Of a DNA stretch of 7,082 bases, positions 6,611 through 7,082 are shown piece by piece. The notes beneath the pieces are model-generated. The model saw only the letters and a program-made list of their open reading frames with translations. It was not told the DNA's origin and did not search any database. Numbering within the stretch: the first letter of the stretch is position 1; each line of letters begins with the position of its first letter. The stretch is from Arenicellales bacterium. GTDB lineage: Bacteria > Pseudomonadota > Gammaproteobacteria > BMS3Bbin11. Location: positions 1 to 7,082 of the forward strand of contig JARFQC010000062.1 of NCBI GenBank assembly GCA_029287965.1. The letters run 5' to 3'. A program made the position numbers and the translations under genes.

Positions 6611-7082
6611 TCAACCAGGAACCAACCTGTCAGGCACTTGGTCTATCCGCCAATTGAGCCGCGACCAGTCGAGTACTTCATCGATTGTTGCTGTCTGCAG
6701 TATTCCCGGTGGTGATTGTCCAAGGTCATTCAGGGCCGTGAGCAGGACCGGTATGACCGGCTGATCCGAAATAGGTCGGGCGCCGGTCTGCTTGGACAGT
6801 TTTTCTCCCGCAGCATTAACGGCCACGGGGATATGTCCGTACACGGGCGTCGAGTATTCAAGCAGTTGCTGGAGAAAGACCTGCTGCGGAGTGGAATCGA
6901 CCAGGTCGGCGCCGCGTACGACTTCAGTGATCTTTTGCGCGGCATCATCAATTACTACCGCCAGCTGGTAGGCAAACTGGCCGTCTGCACGGTGAATGAT
7001 AAAGTCGCCCGCGTGCTGCATGATGGCATAGCTTTTACTGCCCTGGATCAGGTCGACGAACTTGATAATCGCGTCTGCTGCG
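6611..7082 (-). CDS. gluQ: Glutamyl-Q tRNA(Asp) synthetase, partial (N-terminus off the right edge)
   Basis: The enzyme activates glutamate with ATP and attaches it to the queuosine base at the wobble position of tRNA(Asp); it is a shortened relative of glutamyl-tRNA synthetase lacking the anticodon-binding domain. The frame is open from the right edge to TGA at 6613-6611, giving 156 residues. The visible part holds IKFVDLIQGSKSYAIMQHAGDF, then RADGQFAYQLAVVIDDA, VVRGADLVDSTPQQVFLQQLL, and the class I KLSKQT motif that corresponds to KMSKS. The protein ends soon after, with LNWRIDQVPDRLVPG, as expected for GluQRS and not for full GltX. The HIGH-type motif and the zinc-binding cysteines should lie beyond the edge. 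The ATG at 7021 is internal, since family sequence continues upstream of it. In E. coli the gene follows dksA; that neighbour is not visible here. Confidence 0.93.
   Translation of the reverse strand, partial: AADAIIKFVDLIQGSKSYAIMQHAGDFIIHRADGQFAYQLAVVIDDAAQKITEVVRGADLVDSTPQQVFLQQLLEYSTPVYGHIPVAVNAAGEKLSKQTGARPISDQPVIPVLLTALNDLGQSPPGILQTATIDEVLDWSRLNWRIDQVPDRLVPG

Noticed and set aside
6611..7021. ATG at 7021 as the start of a complete 136-residue protein
   Set aside because: Family sequence continues upstream of it to the window edge (FVDLIQGSKSYAI), so this ATG is an internal methionine of a truncated gluQRS.
1..7082. Mobile element, defence island or prophage
   Set aside because: No transposase, integrase, terminal inverted repeats, target duplications, CRISPR repeats or phage genes were seen; the genes are housekeeping or transport genes in compact order.

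Overview
The window looks like ordinary chromosome from a proteobacterium, most likely a gammaproteobacterium. The reasons are a glutamyl-Q tRNA(Asp) synthetase gene at the right edge, a zinc-type ABC importer in the order A-C-B, a secreted protein with a Gram-negative style signal peptide, tightly packed genes and moderately high GC. The genus cannot be told from the sequence. No tRNA, rRNA, CRISPR array, insertion sequence, integrase, toxin-antitoxin pair or phage gene is visible, and no stretch longer than about 60 bases lacks a gene.

Layout from left to right: (1) positions 1-1498, minus strand: a two-gene ABC-2 type exporter, ATPase first and then the permease, joined by an ATGA overlap. 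The permease runs off the left edge. (2) A short divergent promoter region at about 1499-1536, with an AT-rich dyad that resembles a Zur box and a separate GAGAG/CTCTC palindrome. (3) Positions 1537-3981, plus strand: a three-gene metal (probably zinc) uptake operon of binding protein, ATPase and ABC-3 permease, joined by an ATGA overlap and then a one-base gap. (4) Positions 3965-6361, minus strand: a 798-residue secreted multidomain beta-sandwich protein (CARDB-like and Kre9/KNH-like Ig folds, with Pro-Ala and Lys-rich linkers). Its 3' end overlaps the metal permease by 17 bases. (5) Positions 6383-6607, plus strand: a 74-residue glutaredoxin-like protein with a CPLC site, divergent from the secreted protein across 21 bases. 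(6) Positions 6611-7082, minus strand: the C-terminal part of GluQRS, convergent with the glutaredoxin-like gene across only three bases and cut by the right edge.

The metal operon forms one complete machine: the periplasmic protein captures the metal, the ABC-3 permease forms the channel and the cytoplasmic ATPase powers it. The divergent exporter is a separate machine of unknown substrate. It may share regulation with the importer because the two start regions lie within about 40-60 bases. The large secreted protein is the least understood gene. Nothing here amounts to a clearly new system. The points most worth a second look are that orphan protein, the altered first metal-ligand motif in the binding protein, and the candidate zinc-responsive site over the metal operon start.
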